A DNA stretch of 64,000 bases from Streptomyces viridochromogenes (GCF_001270495.1 NZ_LGUR01000094.1:101010-165009); one strand, 5' to 3'; positions 22,284 to 31,153 are shown, counted from the stretch's first letter. Numbers and translations are program-made. The notes: a model not told the origin generated them from the letters alone.

Positions 22284-23120
22284 TGTTGCCGCCTCCTGCT
22301 GTTGCCGGCGCTTCTCGGCCTGCCTGGCTTCGTCGTCTGTCTCGGTGTCGTCGGCCCCAGTGAGGGGAAGGACACCGGGAACAGTCTGACGCACCCCACT
22401 GACAGTAGGTGCCTCTCGGGGTCAAGTCGTGACGAGGGGCAGCCGGGAGCCGGACAGCGAGTTGTGCACAGGACCCACTTCGAAACGGATTCCCAGCTCT
22501 CTCTAGTTGGGAGTAGTAGTAGGGCCTGTGGATACCGTGGATAACCCCGTTTTCCCAGCTCAGAGCGGAAATTTTGTCCACGGGTCCTGTGGGCGACGGC
22601 GGTGGACAACCGGGCGTATCTGTGGAGAACAGAAAGTTCTGCACACCCCGTGCACAGGTCGAGGCGACTTCTCCCCAGCGCCGTCCCCAGCTTTACCCAC
22701 CTTTCCCACAGGCCAACCCGGCACCTTCGTGTGACGCCTTTCACTCGGGTCGGTGAGAGGGCGCGTCGCGTTGCCGAACAGTGGACAGCGATGTGGAGAA
22801 GCTGGGGATTGCTGGGGACAACCGGCCGCATCCTGTGGGTTGCCGGTGGACAACTCGATGCACAGCCTGTGGATCTTTTCGCTGTCCACAGGCTGTGGAG
22901 ATCGTTCGTCCACGAATCCACATGCGGTTGACCTGGTCTGATGGTCGCTCAGCAGGTGCCGCTGTGGACACAGTCTGGACAACTTCCCAGTCCCCAGGGT
23001 GTGGACGCGAGAAAGTCACCAAATCTGTGGAGAGTGGCCGTAACTCGGCAGCTAATCGAACAGCCGGTGTCCGGACGTTCGGCCACGGCATCGCGAGCGG
23101 CACCACGAACGGCATGACGA
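22284..23120. other. oriC: Chromosomal replication origin oriC
   Basis: The dnaN-dnaA spacer, with about 20 exact or near DnaA boxes in both orientations and no gene. Examples: TTGTGCACA 22462-22470; TGTGGATAC 22527; CGTGGATAA 22536; TTGTCCACG 22574; GGTGGACAA 22601 and 22845; TGTGGAGAA 22621 and 22792; TGTGGATCT 22868; CTGTCCACA 22882; TCGTCCACG 22906; TGTGGACAC 22963; TCTGGACAA 22974; TGTGGACGC 23000; TGTGGAGAG 23026. Almost all boxes differ by one base from TTGTCCACA, as known for Streptomyces, where cooperative binding to weak boxes is the rule. No long A/T-rich unwinding element stands out; the A+T-richest words are near 22562-22580 and 22620-22640. Confidence 0.95.
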
Positions 23121-23154
23121 AGGGCGCCCCCGGAACCTCCTCCGGGGGCGCCCT
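23121..23154 (-). terminator. Terminator of dnaA
   Basis: A perfect 14-bp stem AGGGCGCCCCCGGA and its complement with a 6-base loop, about 70 bases after the dnaA stop and at the edge of oriC. Confidence 0.75.
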
Positions 23155-23221
23155 CGGCGTCGTACGACGGCTCTTGCGGCCGCCCTCAGGCCAGTCTCAG
23201 GCCGCTCGTCGGCACGCTCCG

Positions 23222-25124
23222 TCAGCCGTTCTTGATGCGGTTGGTCAGCTCGGTGACCTGGTTGTAGATGGAGCGCCGCTCGGCCATCAGATTGCGGATC
23301 TTGCGGTCGGCGTGCATCACCGTGGTGTGGTCGCGGCCGCCGAACAGCGCGCCGATCTTCGGCAGCGACAGGTCCGTCAGCTCACGGCACAGGTACATGG
23401 CGATCTGGCGGGCCGTGACGAGCTGGCGGCCGCGCGAGCTGCCGCACAGGTCCTCGACCGTGAGGCCGAAGTAGTCGGCGGTCGCGCTCATGATGGCCGT
23501 CGAGGTGATCTCCGGTGTCGCGTCGTCGCCGCCGGGGATCAGGTCCTTGAGGACGATCTCCGTGAGGCCCAGGTCCACCGGCTGCCGGTTCAGCGAGGCG
23601 AACGCCGTCACCCGGATCAGCGCGCCCTCCAGCTCGCGGATGTTGCGCGAGATGCGGGAGGCGATGAACTCCAGCACCTCCGGCGGGGCGTTGAGCTGCT
23701 CCTGGACCGCCTTCTTGCGGAGGATCGCGATGCGCGTCTCCAGTTCGGGCGGCTGGACGTCGGTGATCAGACCCCACTCGAAACGGTTCCTCAGCCGGTC
23801 CTCCAGCGTGACCAGCTGCTTCGGCGGCCGGTCGCTGGAGAGCACGATCTGCTTGTTCGCGTTGTGGAGGGTGTTGAAGGTGTGGAAGAACTCCTCCTGC
23901 GTCGACTCCTTGTCCGCCAGGAACTGGATGTCGTCGACGAGCAGGATGTCCATCTCGCGGTAGCGCTTGCGGAAGCTGTCGCCCTTGCCGTCGCGGATGG
24001 AGTTGATGAACTCGTTGGTGAACTCCTCCGAGCTCACGTAACGCACGCGCGTGCCGGGATACAGGCTGCGCGCGTAGTGCCCGATCGCGTGCAGCAGGTG
24101 CGTCTTGCCGAGCCCCGACTCCCCGTAGATGAACAGGGGGTTGTACGCCTTCGCGGGCGCCTCGGCGACCGCCACCGCGGCCGCGTGCGCGAAGCGGTTG
24201 GACGCGCCGATGACGAACGTGTCGAAGAGGTACTTCGGGTTCAGACGTGCGGTCGGCTCACCGGGCCCGGGCGCCGGCGCGGGCTGCGCCGCCAGCGGGC
24301 CGGGCGCGCCGGTGGTCGGCAGGTTCGAGCCGACGGGGCCGCCGCGGTGCACATGGCCGGAGCCGGACGGCGGCTCAGGCCGGTCGCGGCGGGCGTCGCG
24401 GTCGTAGTCGGAGCGCGGCTGGTCGTAGTCCGGCCGCTGCTGCTCGTACTCGGGGCGGTGCTGCTCGTAGTCAGGACGGTGCTGCTCGTAGTCGGGGCGG
24501 TGTCCGTCGTACGACTGCCGCTCCATCGGCTGCGGGCGGTAGTCCTGGGTGGGCGCGCCGTAGGAGTCCTGTGCGTAGGAGTCCTGCGACGGCGAGGCGT
24601 ACGGGTCCCGCTCCGGGAAGCCGAGCCGCTGTTGCTGCCAGCCGTACTCGTCCTGGGTCGGGCGGGGCCAGCTGCCGGGGCCGGGCTCGGGGCGCTGGTA
24701 CTCGCTCGGGTAGGCCGGGCGGGCGGTGGGCAGCGGGTCGTTGGGCGCGCTCCCGCGGTCGTCGGCGCGGTGGCGGCCGTAGCCGTCGTACGAGGGGAGC
24801 TCGGGCTCCTCGTAGCGCGGTTGGGGCGGGGCAGGGGGGGGCGGGGGGGCCCCCCCCGGGGGGTGGGGGGGGGGTCGGGCGGGGGGTGGGGGGCCCCCCC
24901 CTCAGGGTCTCGCTGACGATCGGGGCCAGACGGCCCTCCAGTACGCCCTTCGCAAATTCGTTCGGTACGGCGAGGAGAGCGGTGTCGGCGACCAGCGCGA
25001 GCGGCTGGCAGCGCCGGATCCAGTGCTCGTCCTTCACCTCGACGCCCTGCCCGCGGCCCTCACCGAGAAGTTGCTCGAGTACTCGTGGCCACACTGCGGC
25101 AAGATCGGCAGGTACGTCAGCCAC
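23222..25124 (-). CDS. dnaA: Chromosomal replication initiator DnaA (frame broken in this sequence)
   Basis: DnaA is read in two frames. Domain I begins at the start codon 25124 ([19 protein letters not shown]) and runs to [11 protein letters not shown]. From about 24835 the other frame continues with [16 protein letters not shown], a long Pro/Tyr/Gln-rich domain II typical of Streptomyces, then AAA+ domain III with Walker [10 protein letters not shown], Walker [11 protein letters not shown], and domain IV with the signature [18 protein letters not shown], ending at 23222. The join lies in an abnormal G/C tract (24826-24900). The total, 1903 nt, is not a multiple of three, and the conserved end of domain I expected after SETL is missing. 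dnaA is essential, so a sequence error is more likely than a real mutation. Confidence 0.9.
24398..24502 (-). repeat. Five tandem 21-bp units in dnaA domain II
   Basis: The units encode [28 protein letters not shown] and PRSDYDR. The flexible domain II of Streptomyces DnaA varies in length; copy-number change in these units would be one cause. Confidence 0.85.
24826..24902. other. Abnormal G/C homopolymer patch in dnaA
   Basis: About 75 bases made almost only of G-runs and C-runs, including runs of seven to eleven G and seven C. Translated on the minus strand it gives only Pro, Gly, Arg and a few other residues. It replaces conserved coding sequence and breaks the dnaA frame. No other stretch in the window looks like this, so it is best seen as a low-quality consensus. 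Confidence 0.85.
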
Positions 25125-25507
25125 AGGGCACGCTCTCTCACGGGTCCCACGAACGTGTGATGGTGGGACGGGTCGGGATTCAAAAGGGATGGAGCCAGAT
25201 TCAAGGGGACAAGGGAACGAATCGGAGTTCAGCCACGGTAGTCAGGGCGGCGGGTGCGGTTCAAGTTGTTGTCCCCAGGCTGTGGATAGTGTCTCCCCGT
25301 GACCTCTGGTTTGACCGGATGGCGTAGCCGCGCGTACCGTAACCAGGTCGAGTTGTCGATGGCTGCTGCCGCCTGCCTCCGATGGGCACAGATCGCCTCG
25401 GGTGATCGGGAAGCGGTGCACTCGGGCGTAACGCGAGCTACCTCGTGGGCGCACGGTGACAGCCAGGACGGCACCCGCCAACACCGATTTCTTTCTGGAG
25501 CCCCCGA
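25125..25507. promoter_or_regulatory. Divergent dnaA / rpmH control region
   Basis: A 383-base divergent spacer without a gene. It holds a near DnaA box TGTGGATAG (25281-25289, one base from TGTGGATAA), a likely site for DnaA self-control, and the promoter candidate for rpmH given separately. Confidence 0.7.
25311..25340 (+). promoter_or_regulatory. Candidate rpmH promoter
   Basis: TTGACC (25311-25316) and TACCGT (25335-25340) with an 18-base spacer, a reasonable -35/-10 pair for the principal sigma factor. The start of rpmH is about 160 bases downstream. Confidence 0.45.
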
Positions 25508-25645
25508 GTGAGCAAGCGCACCTTCCAGCCGAACAACCGTCGTCGCGCGAAGACCCACGGCTTCCGCCTGCGGATGCGCACCCGTGCCGGCCGCGCGATT
25601 CTCGCGAACCGTCGCAGCAAGGGCCGCGCCAGCCTGTCCGCCTGA
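25508..25645 (+). CDS. rpmH: 50S ribosomal protein L34
   Basis: A 45-aa very basic protein, [20 protein letters not shown] to the end [10 protein letters not shown], which is typical L34. GTG start with GGAG eight bases upstream. It is too short for many gene finders but is certain by sequence. First gene of the rpmH-rnpA-yidD-yidC-jag series. Confidence 0.98.
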   Translation: MSKRTFQPNNRRRAKTHGFRLRMRTRAGRAILANRRSKGRASLSA

Positions 25646-25666
25646 TCCCGATCAGGTCATGACGTC

Positions 25667-26038
25667 GTGCTGCCCACCGACAACCGGCTGAGGCGGCGCG
25701 AGGACTTCGCGACCGCGGTCCGACGAGGACGCAGGGCAGGACGCCAGCACCTCGTCGTCCACCTTCGTAGCGGTGCCATGGACCCGCACGCGCCTGGGGA
25801 GAGCGCTCCCCCGACGCGTGCGGGTTTCGTCGTGAGCAAGGCTGTGGGCGGTGCGGTCGTGCGGAACAAGGTGAAGCGCAGGCTTCGCCATCTGATGCGC
25901 GACCGAGTCGACCAGCTGCCCCCCGGTAGCCTGGTAGTCGTACGAGCGCTGCCCGGTGCGGGTGACGCCGACCATGCACAGCTGGCCCGAGACCTGGATG
26001 CCGCTTTGCAGCGGCTCCTGGGAGGGGGCGCGCGATGA
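25667..26038 (+). CDS. rnpA: Ribonuclease P protein component
   Basis: A 123-aa basic protein that helps the RNase P RNA cut tRNA precursors. It shows the start [20 protein letters not shown] and the RNR motif [20 protein letters not shown]. Start GTG; 21 bases after rpmH. Its last codon overlaps the ATG of yidD (ATGA), so the two are coupled. Confidence 0.97.
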   Translation: MLPTDNRLRRREDFATAVRRGRRAGRQHLVVHLRSGAMDPHAPGESAPPTRAGFVVSKAVGGAVVRNKVKRRLRHLMRDRVDQLPPGSLVVVRALPGAGDADHAQLARDLDAALQRLLGGGAR

Positions 26039-26388
26039 AGTACCCACTGCTGGCCCTGATCAAGCTGTACCAGTGGACGATCAGTCCGCTGCTCGGGCCG
26101 GTGTGCAAGTACTACCCGTCGTGTTCCCATTACGGATACACGGCGATCGACCGGCACGGTGCGATCAAGGGCACGGCGCTCACAGCCTGGCGCATCCTGC
26201 GGTGCAATCCGTGGTCGCTGGGCGGTGTGGACCATGTACCGCCACGCAAGCGCCCGCGGTGGCACGAGTTGCTGCGCAACGCTTGGCGCGCACGCAAGGG
26301 CGGGCCCTCCGCCGCGGAAACGGCCACCGAAGAGAATGTTCCTTCGGGCCCGGCCGCAGAGACCTCGCCCCATGCCCAAGGAGCATGA
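26035..26388 (+). CDS. yidD: Membrane protein insertion efficiency factor YidD
   Basis: A 117-aa protein with the family core [31 protein letters not shown] and [18 protein letters not shown], with the three conserved cysteines. The C-terminal 40 residues are a disordered extension. It assists YidC-dependent insertion at the membrane. Overlaps rnpA by four bases and is followed after three bases by yidC. Confidence 0.96.
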   Translation: MKYPLLALIKLYQWTISPLLGPVCKYYPSCSHYGYTAIDRHGAIKGTALTAWRILRCNPWSLGGVDHVPPRKRPRWHELLRNAWRARKGGPSAAETATEENVPSGPAAETSPHAQGA

Positions 26389-26391
26389 TTA

Positions 26392-27663
26392 GTGGACACG
26401 ATTGCCAGCCTCTTCAGCTTCATCACGACACCCGTCTCATGGGTCATCGTCCAGTTCCACAAGGTGTACGGCGCCATCTTCGGCGACAACACCGGGTGGG
26501 CCTGGGGCCTGTCCATCGTGTCCCTGGTGATCCTGATCCGTATCTGCCTGATCCCGCTCTTCGTGAAGCAGATCAAGGCGACCCGGGCCATGCAGACGCT
26601 GCAGCCCGAGATGAAGAAGATCCAGGAGCGCTACAAGAACGACAAGCAGCGTCAGTCCGAAGAGATGATGAAGCTGTACAAGGAGACGGGCACCAACCCG
26701 CTCTCCTCGTGCCTTCCCATCCTGGCGCAGTCGCCGTTCTTCTTCGCCCTCTACCACGTGCTCAACAGCATCGCCAACAACGACACCATCGGTGTCATCA
26801 ACCAGAGCCTGCTGGAGAGCGCGCAGAAGGCGCACATCTTCGGGGCTCCGCTGGCCGCGAAGTTCACCGACAGCTCCGCGGACGTCGCGGCGCTCGAGGC
26901 CTCGCTGACCACGGTCCGGATCGTGACCGCGGTCATGATCGTCCTGATGTCGGCGTCGCAGTTCTACACGCAGCGTCAGCTGATGACGAAGAACGTCGAC
27001 ACCACGGTGAAGACGCCGTTCATGCAGCAGCAGAAGATGCTGATGTACGTCTTCCCGGTCATGTTCGCCGTCTTCGGCATCAACTTCCCGGTCGGTGTCC
27101 TGGTCTACTGGCTGACCACCAACGTGTGGACGATGGGCCAGCAGATGTACGTCATCCGCAACAACCCGACTCCGGGTTCCAAGGCCCAGGCCGCGTACCT
27201 GGAGCGGCTCACCAAGCACGTCACGCAGCACGGCAAGGCCCGCAAGCGCAGTGAGCGTGTCATCGTCAAGGCGATCGTCGCCAAGGGCCGCGACCGTAAC
27301 GAGTACGAGCGCAAGTTCATCAACGGCCTGACCAAGGCGGGTCTCGTGGCGCAGGCCGACGGCAGCGTGGTGCAGGGCGAGAGTTCCGTCGCCACCGTGA
27401 CCGAGGACGGTACGCCGACCGCGGCTGGTGCCCCCAAGCGTCAGCAGCCGAAGCGGCAGAGCAAGTCCCAGCGCCAGTCCGGCAGTGCGAAGCAGGCCGG
27501 TGAGCCGACCACCTCGCTCCAGAAGTCCGACGAGCCCGAGGACGCCCAGCCCGGCGCTGCCAAGAAGACCACGCAGAAGCCCGGCGGCAGCACCCGCAGC
27601 AAGGCCCAGTCCGGGCAGCGCAAGGGTGGCCCGCAGCGCCCCAAGTCCCCGTCCAAGAAGTAA
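26392..27663 (+). CDS. yidC: Membrane protein insertase YidC
   Basis: A 423-aa Oxa1/Alb3/YidC protein. N-terminal membrane segment ([19 protein letters not shown]), conserved second helix with the groove arginine ([20 protein letters not shown]), the cytoplasmic helical hairpin ([16 protein letters not shown]) and the [19 protein letters not shown] segment; then two more helices near 175-240. The last 150 residues are a long basic Lys/Gln/Ser/Gly-rich tail, which can bind ribosomes. GTG start with AAGGAG eight bases upstream. Confidence 0.97.
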   Translation: MDTIASLFSFITTPVSWVIVQFHKVYGAIFGDNTGWAWGLSIVSLVILIRICLIPLFVKQIKATRAMQTLQPEMKKIQERYKNDKQRQSEEMMKLYKETGTNPLSSCLPILAQSPFFFALYHVLNSIANNDTIGVINQSLLESAQKAHIFGAPLAAKFTDSSADVAALEASLTTVRIVTAVMIVLMSASQFYTQRQLMTKNVDTTVKTPFMQQQKMLMYVFPVMFAVFGINFPVGVLVYWLTTNVWTMGQQMYVIRNNPTPGSKAQAAYLERLTKHVTQHGKARKRSERVIVKAIVAKGRDRNEYERKFINGLTKAGLVAQADGSVVQGESSVATVTEDGTPTAAGAPKRQQPKRQSKSQRQSGSAKQAGEPTTSLQKSDEPEDAQPGAAKKTTQKPGGSTRSKAQSGQRKGGPQRPKSPSKK

Positions 27664-27678
27664 GAAGGAGCCCATCCC

Positions 27679-28191
27679 GTGACGGAAGGCACCACCTCCG
27701 CCGCCGCCGAGGGTGCAGACACCCTGACCCGCCTGGAGCAGGAGGGCGAGATCGCGGCGGACTACCTCGAGGGTCTGCTCGACATCGCCGATCTCGACGG
27801 CGACATCGACATGGACGTCGAGGCCGACCGCGCCGCTGTCTCGATCATCAGCGACGCGGGCGGCCGAGACCTGCAGAAGCTGGTCGGGCGTGACGGCGAG
27901 GTGCTGGAGGCACTGCAGGAGCTCACGCGCCTGGCCGTGCACCGGGAGACCGGGGACCGCAGCCGGCTGATGCTGGACATCGCGGGCTACCGGGCCCAGA
28001 AGCGCGCCGAGCTCTCCGAGCTGGGTGCCAAGGCAGCCGCCGAGGTCAAGAACACGGGCGAGCCCGTGAAGCTGAAGCCGATGACGCCGTTCGAGCGCAA
28101 GGTCGTGCACGACGCGGTCAAGTCCGCGGGCCTGCGCAGCGAGTCCGAGGGCGAGGAACCGCAGCGGTTCGTCGTCGTGCTCCCCGCCTGA
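27679..28191 (+). CDS. jag: Jag/KhpB family RNA-binding protein (KH and R3H domains)
   Basis: A 170-aa protein. The KH-type part has IISDAGGRDLQKLVGRDGEV, with the loop changed to LVGRDGEV; the R3H part ends TPFERKVVHDAVKSAGLRSE-like, with RxxxH as FERKVVHDAV, then EGEEPQRFVVVLP. There is no Jag-N domain, as is usual in actinobacteria. Jag homologues bind RNA and affect cell-wall growth and division. It follows yidC by 15 bases. GTG start. Confidence 0.94.
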   Translation: MTEGTTSAAAEGADTLTRLEQEGEIAADYLEGLLDIADLDGDIDMDVEADRAAVSIISDAGGRDLQKLVGRDGEVLEALQELTRLAVHRETGDRSRLMLDIAGYRAQKRAELSELGAKAAAEVKNTGEPVKLKPMTPFERKVVHDAVKSAGLRSESEGEEPQRFVVVLPA

Positions 28192-28210
28192 TCGGCCCGT
28201 TCGTTCCCCC

Positions 28211-28236
28211 GGCCCCGTCTGCCCGCAGGCGGGGCC
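28211..28236 (+). terminator. Terminator after jag
   Basis: GGCCCCGTCTGC pairs with GCAGGCGGGGCC (one G-T pair), then GAACTTTG. It separates the yidC-jag unit from rsmG. Confidence 0.7.
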
Positions 28237-28315
28237 GAACTTTGTCAGCCTGATAGTTCTGGTGGTTCTGGTGTCGGCGCTCGGTGCGCCGGCGCATACG
28301 GAAGGACGGTCCCCC

Positions 28316-29032
28316 GTGACGGAGGCAGCGGAGCTTCCCCCTGCGCCCGAGCAGGCACGTGAGGTGTTCGGCGATCGCTACGCTGATGCGGTCCGCTACG
28401 CCGAGCTGCTCGCCGAGGCGGGTGTGCAGCGCGGTCTGATCGGCCCGCGTGAAGTGCCCCGCCTGTGGGAGCGGCACCTCTTGAACTGCGCGGTGCTCTC
28501 CGAGGTCGTGCCGGAGGGGGTGACCGTGTGCGATGTCGGCTCGGGCGCCGGCCTGCCCGGCATCCCTCTGGCCCTCGTCCGGGAGGACCTGAAGATCACG
28601 CTGCTTGAGCCACTGCTCCGGCGCACCAACTTCCTGACCGAGGTCGTGGAACTGTTGGGCCTCGATCATGTGACGGTGGTGCGCGGCCGTGCGGAGGAGG
28701 TCATGGGGAAGCTGACCCCGGTGCATGTTGTCACCGCACGAGCCGTGGCGCCGCTGGACCGACTGGCCACCTGGGGAATCCCTCTGCTGCGACCGTACGG
28801 CGAGATGCTCGCCCTCAAGGGCGACACCGCCGAGGAGGAGCTCAAGAGCGCGTCCACGGCGCTGAGCAAACTCGGTGCTGTGGAGACGTCCATCCTGCAT
28901 GTGGGCGAGGGAGTGGTGGATCCGATGTCCACCGTCGTCCGCGTGGAGGTCGGGGAGAGCCCGGGAGGTGTCCGTTTCGCAGCGAAGCGTGCGAAGGCGG
29001 CCCGGTCGAGCCGGGCACGACGCAGGCGCTGA
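28316..29032 (+). CDS. rsmG: 16S rRNA (guanine527-N7)-methyltransferase RsmG
   Basis: A 238-aa SAM-dependent methyltransferase. Motif I is VCDVGSGAGLPGIPLAL; then ITLLEPLLRRTNFL, VVRGRAEEV, and VTARAVAPLDRLATW. Loss of this enzyme gives low-level streptomycin resistance in Streptomyces. I chose the GTG at 28316 (MTEAAELPPAPEQAREVF) because GGAAGGA lies upstream; a longer frame from 28262 is possible. It ends in a basic tail SSRARRRR. Confidence 0.96.
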   Translation: MTEAAELPPAPEQAREVFGDRYADAVRYAELLAEAGVQRGLIGPREVPRLWERHLLNCAVLSEVVPEGVTVCDVGSGAGLPGIPLALVREDLKITLLEPLLRRTNFLTEVVELLGLDHVTVVRGRAEEVMGKLTPVHVVTARAVAPLDRLATWGIPLLRPYGEMLALKGDTAEEELKSASTALSKLGAVETSILHVGEGVVDPMSTVVRVEVGESPGGVRFAAKRAKAARSSRARRRR

Positions 29033-29065
29033 CGGAGGGCAAGAGCCGCGTATCGAGTTCTGGGC

Positions 29066-29116
29066 AAAAGAGGTGCCCTTCCCGGGGATTTCCCCAGGGA
29101 AGGGCACCTCTTTTTT
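29066..29116. terminator. Bidirectional rho-independent terminator
   Basis: AAAAGAGGTGCCCTTCCC pairs with its complement, followed by a run of six T. The A-run on the other side lets it serve the convergent secreted-protein gene too. One of the clearest factor-independent terminators in the window. Confidence 0.93.
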
Positions 29117-29151
29117 GTGTTTCCGGACTACTAAAACAACAGACCCCGAAT

Positions 29152-29493
29152 TTACCGGTCGACGCAGTAGTCCGAAGCCAGGGAAATGGAGCGGCAGACC
29201 CGCTTGATGGTCACCGTGCCGCCGTCACCACTGTACGTCGTGGTGCCCTTGCCCTTCTTGTTCCACAGGGTGAAAATCCTGCTTCCGTGGCCGCTGCGCG
29301 TGTACTGCACGTAGACCTCGTTGTCGTCGTCGGCCAGGTCCTTGACGGCGGCAACGCCGTGGTCAGCGTTGGTGCGGTACGCCTGTCCCCAGATGGCCTT
29401 GACGTCCTGGTCGGCGAAGGCCGGCGTGGTGGCGGTCAGCATTCCGATGCCGATGACTACGGCAGCCGTGCGCGCGACATTCCTGGTCTTCAT
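29152..29493 (-). CDS. Small secreted protein of unknown function
   Basis: A 113-aa protein. The signal peptide (MKTRNVARTAAVVIGIGMLT, then ATTPAFA; cleavage about residue 27) leads to a mature part of about 86 residues, ADQDVKAIWGQAYRTNADHG, with a beta-rich look (NEVYVQYTRSGHGSRIFTLW) and two cysteines near the C-terminus (RVCRSISLASDYCVDR) that could form a disulfide. The ATG has GGGGAG upstream. The gene and its leader are less GC-rich than the neighbours. It lies between rsmG and parA, which are adjacent in the Streptomyces maps I remember, so it looks like an added gene. I do not recognise a family. Confidence 0.8.
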   Translation of the reverse strand: MKTRNVARTAAVVIGIGMLTATTPAFADQDVKAIWGQAYRTNADHGVAAVKDLADDDNEVYVQYTRSGHGSRIFTLWNKKGKGTTTYSGDGGTVTIKRVCRSISLASDYCVDR

Positions 29494-29874
29494 GGTGCTC
29501 CCCGTAATGCTTTTCTTTGATCAATTCGATGAAGCGGAGAGCGCGCGAATGTACTACCCGTAAATGGTGCCGGATTGGTCGACGTCCGGTGCCCCCCGAT
29601 TCATTTCACACCCTACCTCGTTGATTCCCCGTCGAAATTCTCACGATAAATACCTTGAGGTGCATTTGGGTTGTATGGTGCGAGGGCGTTTCTTCCCGAA
29701 AGATCGCGATCGTCCCGCCCTGCGAGGGGGTGCCGGCTGTGGCAGAGGTCTCATATGTGGCGGCTGGGCGGGGATGGTGACACTCTGTCGACGCTCAGGG
29801 TGTACTCCGTAAAAGGGTACAAAACTACTCAGGGTGGAGTGTCGTGAAGCATTTTGGGATGACGCTGGCATCGT

Positions 29875-29888
29875 GTTTCACGTGAAAC
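29875..29888. other. parS site (exact)
   Basis: GTTTCACGTGAAAC, exact consensus, in the leader upstream of parA. Confidence 0.93.
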
Positions 29889-29950
29889 GTCGCTCACTGC
29901 TGCACGGCATCATCAGTCGCGGCCGCGCCGCGGCCGAACCTCGAGACCGA

Positions 29951-29981
29951 AAGCCCCTCGGTTCTCTCGGAGAGGGGGCTT
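29951..29981 (+). terminator. Hairpin in the parA leader
   Basis: AAGCCCCTC pairs with GAGGGGGCTT (one bulged G) with a loop of 12 bases. It could reduce transcription that comes from upstream; no T-run follows. Confidence 0.4.
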
Positions 29982-30016
29982 CTGACGACGCTCCGTCCCC
30001 CCTGAGGGGCATGGAG

Positions 30017-30043
30017 TTGTCCACAGAGGTGGATTTCTCCACA
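30017..30043 (+). promoter_or_regulatory. Two DnaA boxes upstream of parA
   Basis: TTGTCCACA (30017-30025, exact) and TTCTCCACA (30035-30043, one mismatch), in the same orientation, 18 bases apart. Confidence 0.65.
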
Positions 30044-30127
30044 GAACACCAGGCCTCACTGGTTCACGACCCCGAAGGCATGGGAGGCTCTGTTCATTGC
30101 GAGCCTGAAGTCGAGGAGAGTGAATCC

Positions 30128-31153
30128 TTGCGGTCCGACGCCAACATCGCGGGACCGATGACCGATCCGGTCCCCGGTCCCCGTACCGAGTCGATGGGGG
30201 AGGATGTTTCACGTGAAACACCGCCCCCGATGGACGACACTCCCATCGGTCGTGCTGCCCAACTGGCGGTGGAGGCTCTAGGCCGCGCCGGCGAGGGCCT
30301 GCCACGGCCCGAGCAGACCCGCGTCATGGTGGTCGCCAACCAGAAGGGGGGCGTGGGCAAGACGACGACGACCGTCAACCTTGCCGCGTCGCTGGCCCTT
30401 CACGGCGGCCGGGTGCTGGTCATCGACCTCGACCCGCAGGGCAATGCCTCCACTGCTCTGGGGATCGACCACCACGCAGAAGTCCCCTCCATCTACGATG
30501 TGTTGGTCGAGAGTAAGCCGCTCGCTGAAGTCGTTCAGCCGGTCCCTGATGTCGAGGGCCTCTTCTGTGCCCCTGCCACGATCGATCTCGCCGGTGCGGA
30601 GATCGAGCTGGTGTCTCTGGTGGCACGCGAGAGCCGACTCCAGCGGGCGATCCAGGCATACGAACAGCCGCTGGACTACATCCTCATCGACTGTCCGCCC
30701 TCGCTCGGCCTGTTGACGGTCAACGCGCTGGTGGCCGGGCAGGAGGTCCTGATCCCGATCCAGTGCGAGTACTACGCGCTGGAGGGCCTGGGCCAGCTAT
30801 TGCGCAACGTCGACCTGGTGCGGGGGCACCTCAACCCCACTCTGCACGTCTCGACGATCCTGCTCACCATGTACGACGGCCGGACGCGGCTCGCGTCCCA
30901 GGTCGCGGACGAGGTACGGACTCATTTCGGTGACGAGGTGCTGCGGACGAGCATTCCCCGCTCGGTGCGTATCTCCGAGGCGCCGAGCTATGGCCAGACG
31001 GTGCTGACTTACGATCCAGGATCGAGCGGTGCCCTGTCGTATCTTGAGGCGGCACGCGAAATCGCGCTGAAGGGTGTCGGGGTCAATTACGACCCGACGC
31101 ACGCCCACATCGGCGCCCAGAGCAACCCGAGCATGGCGGAGGGCATCCAGTGA
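30128..31153 (+). CDS. parA: Chromosome partitioning ATPase ParA (Soj)
   Basis: A 341-aa Walker-type partition ATPase. The deviant Walker A is NQKGGVGKTTTTVNLAASLA, motif A' DLDPQGNAST, and Walker B ILIDCPPSLGLLTVNAL. It forms the ATP-dependent gradient that moves ParB-bound origins; in Streptomyces it spans aerial hyphae before septation. The start is uncertain: the TTG at 30128 has a good GGAGAG site seven bases upstream; ATG codons at 30158 and 30194 lack one. An exact parS (30206-30219) is read through as VSRET. It overlaps parB by four bases. Confidence 0.95.
   Translation: MRSDANIAGPMTDPVPGPRTESMGEDVSRETPPPMDDTPIGRAAQLAVEALGRAGEGLPRPEQTRVMVVANQKGGVGKTTTTVNLAASLALHGGRVLVIDLDPQGNASTALGIDHHAEVPSIYDVLVESKPLAEVVQPVPDVEGLFCAPATIDLAGAEIELVSLVARESRLQRAIQAYEQPLDYILIDCPPSLGLLTVNALVAGQEVLIPIQCEYYALEGLGQLLRNVDLVRGHLNPTLHVSTILLTMYDGRTRLASQVADEVRTHFGDEVLRTSIPRSVRISEAPSYGQTVLTYDPGSSGALSYLEAAREIALKGVGVNYDPTHAHIGAQSNPSMAEGIQ
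30206..30219. other. parS site (exact) inside parA
   Basis: GTTTCACGTGAAAC, exact, near the 5' end of the parA coding region, encoding VSRET in frame. Confidence 0.95.

Larger units (their letters stand above)
29494..30127. promoter_or_regulatory. parA upstream region with parS, DnaA boxes and a hairpin
   Basis: The first 300 bases are A/T-rich for this genome and must hold the promoter of the secreted gene and probably that of parAB. An open frame in the parA frame runs from 29834, but its codon bias and content are unlike coding sequence. The region contains a parS site (29875-29888), a hairpin (29951-29981), an exact DnaA box (30017-30025) and a near box (30035-30043). Confidence 0.65.

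Noticed and set aside
24398..24502. A CRISPR-like array
   Set aside because: The repeats are contiguous 21-bp codon repeats without spacers, in frame with dnaA.
24826..24902. A biological G-quadruplex or recombination hotspot in dnaA
   Set aside because: It replaces conserved coding sequence and breaks an essential gene; a sequence fault explains it more simply, so I report it as an anomaly, not a system.
22781..24916. A 711-codon open frame on the plus strand across oriC and dnaA
   Set aside because: It starts in oriC among DnaA boxes and then mirrors dnaA; no domain.
26437..28110. A 557-codon open frame opposite yidC and jag
   Set aside because: Antisense shadow of two certain genes.
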